Source: Lachnoclostridium sp. UBA1175
Lineage (GTDB): Bacteria > Bacillota > Clostridia > Lachnospirales > Lachnospiraceae
Direction: 5' to 3'
Assembly: GCA_002311665.1 (NCBI GenBank)
Contig: DBYX01000002.1
Span: 110,782 to 174,781, forward strand
Length of the DNA stretch: 64,000 nt
Below are positions 60,882 to 64,000 of this stretch, in pieces (positions within the stretch are counted from its first letter, which is position 1; each line of letters starts with the position of its first letter). The translations under genes were made by a program, and so were the position numbers. Below the pieces are notes generated by a model, which searched no databases, was not told the origin of the DNA, and saw only the letters and a list, made by a program, of their open reading frames with translations.

Positions 60882-61520
60882 TTACATTGCACTCAGATTC
60901 AAATTGATGGTCGCAAGGGCGGCCTTCACTTCCGCGAGTTTCTTCTCGTTCGCCGCAACCCAGATCAGGAGGACGTTGTTGCCGCTGTCACGGAACTCGA
61001 TGTCGCAGCTGCCGGAGGAGTTGCGCAAGGTGTGGAGGATCGCCACATCGCTGATGCGGATGAAGCGGTATTTGACGTCGCCGAGGAATTTGAACTTCGT
61101 GCCGATGTAGTCTCTCGTTGCGAAGATAAATTCATCCGCGCGGTTTGACACCGTGAACTTCGGCGTCTCGCTCATCTGCGCGTCGAAATCAGCCGCGTCC
61201 TGCGGGGTTTTGAAGAGTTCGTCAAGGTCCTTTCTCGTGATGTCCGCCGCGTCGCCCTTCTTCGATTTTGCGGTCAAGATCAGGACCATGAGGATCAGGA
61301 ACGCGCCGATGCCGGCCAGCAGGTAGACACCGCCCTTCGTCTGTTCGTTCTTCAGCGCGCCGTTGTTGATCATCGCGGCGATCGCGCCGCCGATGAGCAG
61401 AAGCGGGATGATGATCAGGATGTACTTCTTGCTGTTGCTCGCCTTCTTCGTCCCGTTCACCTCCGCGTCATACTGACGGAACCACGCCGACTGATCCGCC
61501 ATTGTATTAACCTTTTCCAT
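60882..61520 (-). CDS. Membrane protein of unknown function with C-terminal cytoplasmic-type domain
   Basis: 212 aa. The ATG at 61520 follows AAGGAGAAGGGAG; an in-frame extension to 61538 has no RBS. Two transmembrane helices (about 33-53 and 64-83, YILIIIPLLLIGGAIAAMI and VYLLAGIGAFLILMVLIL) follow a hydrophilic N-terminus. The C-terminal 120 residues are soluble: KFTVSNRADEFIFATRDYIGTKFKFLGDV, then ISDVAILHTLRNSSGSCDIEF and a helical AANEKKLAEVKAALATIN. This could be a PH-like domain, but I cannot name a family. It lies 62 nt from the 63983 gene's stop (61611), so one transcript is possible. Confidence 0.65.
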   Translation of the reverse strand: MEKVNTMADQSAWFRQYDAEVNGTKKASNSKKYILIIIPLLLIGGAIAAMINNGALKNEQTKGGVYLLAGIGAFLILMVLILTAKSKKGDAADITRKDLDELFKTPQDAADFDAQMSETPKFTVSNRADEFIFATRDYIGTKFKFLGDVKYRFIRISDVAILHTLRNSSGSCDIEFRDSGNNVLLIWVAANEKKLAEVKAALATINLNLSAM

Positions 61521-61610
61521 ACTCCCTTCTCCTTTCAAATATGTGTAATTTTATTATGTATGTAAACCTGAATTTCTTCAGGATACATCCTTCGTAGCGC
61601 CACAGCGCCC

Positions 61611-63983
61611 CTACTTCGTCTCGCACCGGATGTTCGTCAGCGCACACTGGTCGCCCGACAGCGCGACGTACACTTTCTCGGGGCCGTCGAGGATCGCGGT
61701 CGTGTTCTCGATGAATATGCCGAGGTTCTCGGTCGTCACCGTGATCCGGTTTCCCTTGTGGGCAAATTCCACGGCCACGTCGATTCCCTGCTTGTGCGCG
61801 GTCTTCCAGGCCTCCCAGCCGGCAAATGCGTCGTGCTTCTTCACGACCGCCGTGTTCTTCACGCCGTTTCCTTCCCAGTACTCGCCGTCGAGACGGATGA
61901 GACCGTACTCGCGGTAGTTGCCGCCCTGTACTCTGCCGTCGTCGGAGTAGAACAGGACGATGTAAGGGCAGTGCCAGATGAGGCGCGCCGTGGGCAGGCT
62001 CATCGAGTGGAATGTGAGCTTCATACCGTCGACGATCTCCAGACCGAGCGATGCGTCGGAGCGGAAACTGTCGATCTGCACGTTCGGGATGTCGCCCTCG
62101 TTGCCTCTGATATAGCTGATCTCCTCGGCGATGCGCGGGATGCTGTCCTCGTCGGCCTCCTTGTTCGCGCGGTCGATCTGCACCTCGCTGATCGTGCAGT
62201 ACGCGCCGGTCAGGCCGATGTAGGAGTATCTCGTGCTGTCGGGAAATGCCACGATCACGTCGGTCGTCTCGCCGCCGTGCGTAAACTTGAGAAGCGCGTG
62301 GTCCCTGACGCGCACGGCCTCGATCTCGTAGAGTGTGTCGTCAGTCACAGCATGCTTCTTATCGCTGCTGCGTCGCACTTCGATCTTGCGCGCGCCCGTG
62401 GCCACCGCCTCGCCGTCGAGGCAAATGTGGCCGTACTCGAAGTAGTGCAGGTCGCGGATCGCATTTTCCCTGTGATGCACCTGCGCGTCGAGCGAGTCGA
62501 ACAGGATGATATGCGGGTAGCGCCCCTCCTTCTCCCTGCCCGGAGCGGGCTCGCAGCGGAACTTGATCGTGAGCGGCTGGCGCGAGATCATAATGCCCTC
62601 GGAAACCTCGGAACCGAACTCCTCACAGCGTATCTCACTGTCGCCGCGAAGCTCCTTCACCGCCTTGCGCTCCTGCATCTGGTAGCGGTTGTCGATGTCG
62701 ATGAGGTACTGCATGATCTTCGCGATCTCGGGGTCAAACTGCGTCCCGGCGTTCTTGACGATCTCCTCGCGCACGATCTGCTGCGGGATCGCGGAACGGT
62801 AGCTGCGATGCGAAGTCATCGCGTCGTAAGCGTCCGCGACGGAGATGATGCGCGCCACCTCGGGGATGTCCTCGCCGATGAGGTGGTCCGGGTAGCCCTT
62901 GCCGTCGTAGCGTTCGTGATGGTAGTGCGCGCCGATGCTCAGGTAAGGGTAATCCTTCACGCTCGAGAGGATCTGGTTGCCGATGACCGGATGCTGCTTC
63001 ATCGCCGCGTACTCCTCGTCCGTAAGGCGGCCGTTCTTGGTGATGATGCTGTCGGGCACGCCGATCTTGCCGACATCGTGCAGCAGCGCGGTGTAATAGA
63101 TCTTCTTGCACTCGTCATCGCTCTTGCCCATTTCCCGCGCGATCTTCTCCGAATACTCGGCGACACGGCGCGAGTGGCCACGCGTGTACTCGTCCTTGGC
63201 ATCGATCGCGTTGGCGAGCACCGTCGCGATCTGTTCGAATAGTCTCTGCGACAGTTTCCGCTGCTCCTCGAGGTGCTCGATCTTGATGCTGTTGGCGCGG
63301 TCGACCTTCTCGTTGATGTCGAGGTACGCGAATATATAAGCCAGGATGGACATGATCGAGATCGTGATGTTCAGAAGCGACAGCCCGTAGGTGAAGAACT
63401 GGATCACCGACGCCGCGATCGGCCCGAGCAGGAACAGAAGAAGCGAGAACAGGATGACCTTGCTGAAATGCTTCCGGTGCTCAAGCACGACCCAGACCAG
63501 CAGGACCGTCGTAACGCCGGGCACGACGTAGCCGAGCATAAAGCCGTTGCCGCGATGGTAGCAGTTCGACTCGTCGAAATAATATAACAGATCGGAAAAT
63601 GAGGCCGCGAAGACGAACACCATTCCCACGAACGAAAGCGCGCACACCGTCCACAGGCGCCTCGGGATCTTTATCTTGAGGTCCTCGCGGAAAATGTTCA
63701 TGACATAGTGAACAAACGAAAAGATACAGAAATGCGTCAGCATAAATACACAGAAATCGCTCGCGCGCACCATAAAGGCGCCCTTGCTGCTGATGTCACC
63801 GTCGTAGATGTACGCAAGGCGGTCGAAGCACAGCAGAAGCGCGGCCGAAAGCTCGATGATGACGATCACCAGCCTTCTCCTCCGTGAAAGAGCTTTGGAA
63901 AGAAGTACCAGCACGGCAAGCGCCACACCGATGCCGCTCAGCGCAAGCATCGTATCTAACTGGATATTCTTAAGCATCTCCAT
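61611..63983 (-). CDS. Seven-helix membrane protein with HD-GYP phosphodiesterase and duplicated C-terminal domain
   Basis: 790 aa. The ATG at 63983 lies 12 nt after GGAGG at the window edge; a TTG at 63995 directly abuts the site and is less likely. Seven hydrophobic helices occupy about 1-235. The HD-GYP domain follows at about 245-420 with YTRGHSRRVAEYSEKIA, LLHDVGKIGVPDSII, HHERYDGKGYPDHLIGEDIP and VADAYDAMTSHRSYR; all motif residues are kept. The last 350 residues are two related beta-rich units (GARKIEVRRSS...ISEVQID and VKNTAVVKKHD...LTNIRCE), unusual after a cytoplasmic HD-GYP. The enzyme should degrade c-di-GMP under control of a membrane signal. Confidence 0.88.
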   Translation of the reverse strand: MEMLKNIQLDTMLALSGIGVALAVLVLLSKALSRRRRLVIVIIELSAALLLCFDRLAYIYDGDISSKGAFMVRASDFCVFMLTHFCIFSFVHYVMNIFREDLKIKIPRRLWTVCALSFVGMVFVFAASFSDLLYYFDESNCYHRGNGFMLGYVVPGVTTVLLVWVVLEHRKHFSKVILFSLLLFLLGPIAASVIQFFTYGLSLLNITISIMSILAYIFAYLDINEKVDRANSIKIEHLEEQRKLSQRLFEQIATVLANAIDAKDEYTRGHSRRVAEYSEKIAREMGKSDDECKKIYYTALLHDVGKIGVPDSIITKNGRLTDEEYAAMKQHPVIGNQILSSVKDYPYLSIGAHYHHERYDGKGYPDHLIGEDIPEVARIISVADAYDAMTSHRSYRSAIPQQIVREEIVKNAGTQFDPEIAKIMQYLIDIDNRYQMQERKAVKELRGDSEIRCEEFGSEVSEGIMISRQPLTIKFRCEPAPGREKEGRYPHIILFDSLDAQVHHRENAIRDLHYFEYGHICLDGEAVATGARKIEVRRSSDKKHAVTDDTLYEIEAVRVRDHALLKFTHGGETTDVIVAFPDSTRYSYIGLTGAYCTISEVQIDRANKEADEDSIPRIAEEISYIRGNEGDIPNVQIDSFRSDASLGLEIVDGMKLTFHSMSLPTARLIWHCPYIVLFYSDDGRVQGGNYREYGLIRLDGEYWEGNGVKNTAVVKKHDAFAGWEAWKTAHKQGIDVAVEFAHKGNRITVTTENLGIFIENTTAILDGPEKVYVALSGDQCALTNIRCETK

Positions 63984-64000
63984 AATTCCGGTCAACCTCC

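Overview
The window looks like chromosomal DNA of a GC-rich anaerobic Firmicute, most likely a gut or rumen Lachnospiraceae-type Clostridium. The signs are a Gram-positive type DnaE next to pfkA, Shine-Dalgarno sites of the AAGGAGG type before nearly every gene, an NfnAB-type bifurcating transhydrogenase, many FtsX-type ABC permeases, several c-di-GMP enzymes, and carbohydrate-active enzymes or esterases. About 45 genes are supported, most on the minus strand. I saw no tRNA, rRNA, CRISPR array, insertion sequence or prophage gene. Long open frames opposite real genes are shadows caused by GC-rich codons.

Layout. 1-6232 (minus): dnaE, pfkA, a C39-like protein and a ComEC-like metallo-beta-lactamase protein that runs off the left edge. 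6543-10441: a ProX-type deacylase, an AEC transporter, a secreted surface protein (plus strand) and a flavin reductase. 10592-17390: an HTH-less LacI-like sensor, a FIST-EAL protein and a two-component system. 17449-25432: a P-loop kinase-like protein, a Nudix fusion, a MacB/Bce-like ABC pair and a large lipoprotein. 25622-32433: GH36 alpha-galactosidase, a heterodimeric ABC exporter and an esterase. 32506-43282: a propeller/HD-GYP protein, an esterase, a Cthe_2159-like lipoprotein, a candidate structured RNA, a two-component system and a CE15-like esterase. 43342-49036: NfnB/NfnA, a P-loop/GNAT fusion, a histidine phosphatase, a small membrane protein and a patatin. 49191-55975: one cluster of response regulator, ABC ATPase, permease, two membrane-anchored EF-hand/leucine-rich-repeat proteins, histidine kinase and an unknown membrane protein. 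56231-63983: a second FtsX/MacB-type ABC pair, a lipoprotein, a membrane protein and a membrane HD-GYP protein.

How the genes work together. Three proteins look like c-di-GMP phosphodiesterases (one EAL, two HD-GYP), while no GGDEF synthase is visible. Three OmpR-type two-component systems are present. Three upstream regions carry roughly 11-bp direct repeats typical of OmpR/PhoB-family operators. The alpha-galactosidase, esterases and pectin-binding-like lipoprotein point to life on plant polysaccharides.

Two observations stand out. First, the octamer GGAAAATG occurs 37 times by hand count (20 on plus, 17 on minus), where about one or two are expected. It is over-represented between genes and forms several inverted pairs, including a perfect 20-bp palindrome. 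Its density and arrangement resemble the DNA uptake sequences of Neisseria and Haemophilus, which to my knowledge are not described in Firmicutes. Second, the 49191-55975 cluster combines Ca-binding-like leucine-rich-repeat proteins with a two-component system and an ABC transporter whose ATPase has lost its signature motif, catalytic Glu and switch His. It is a candidate for an undescribed envelope-sensing system.
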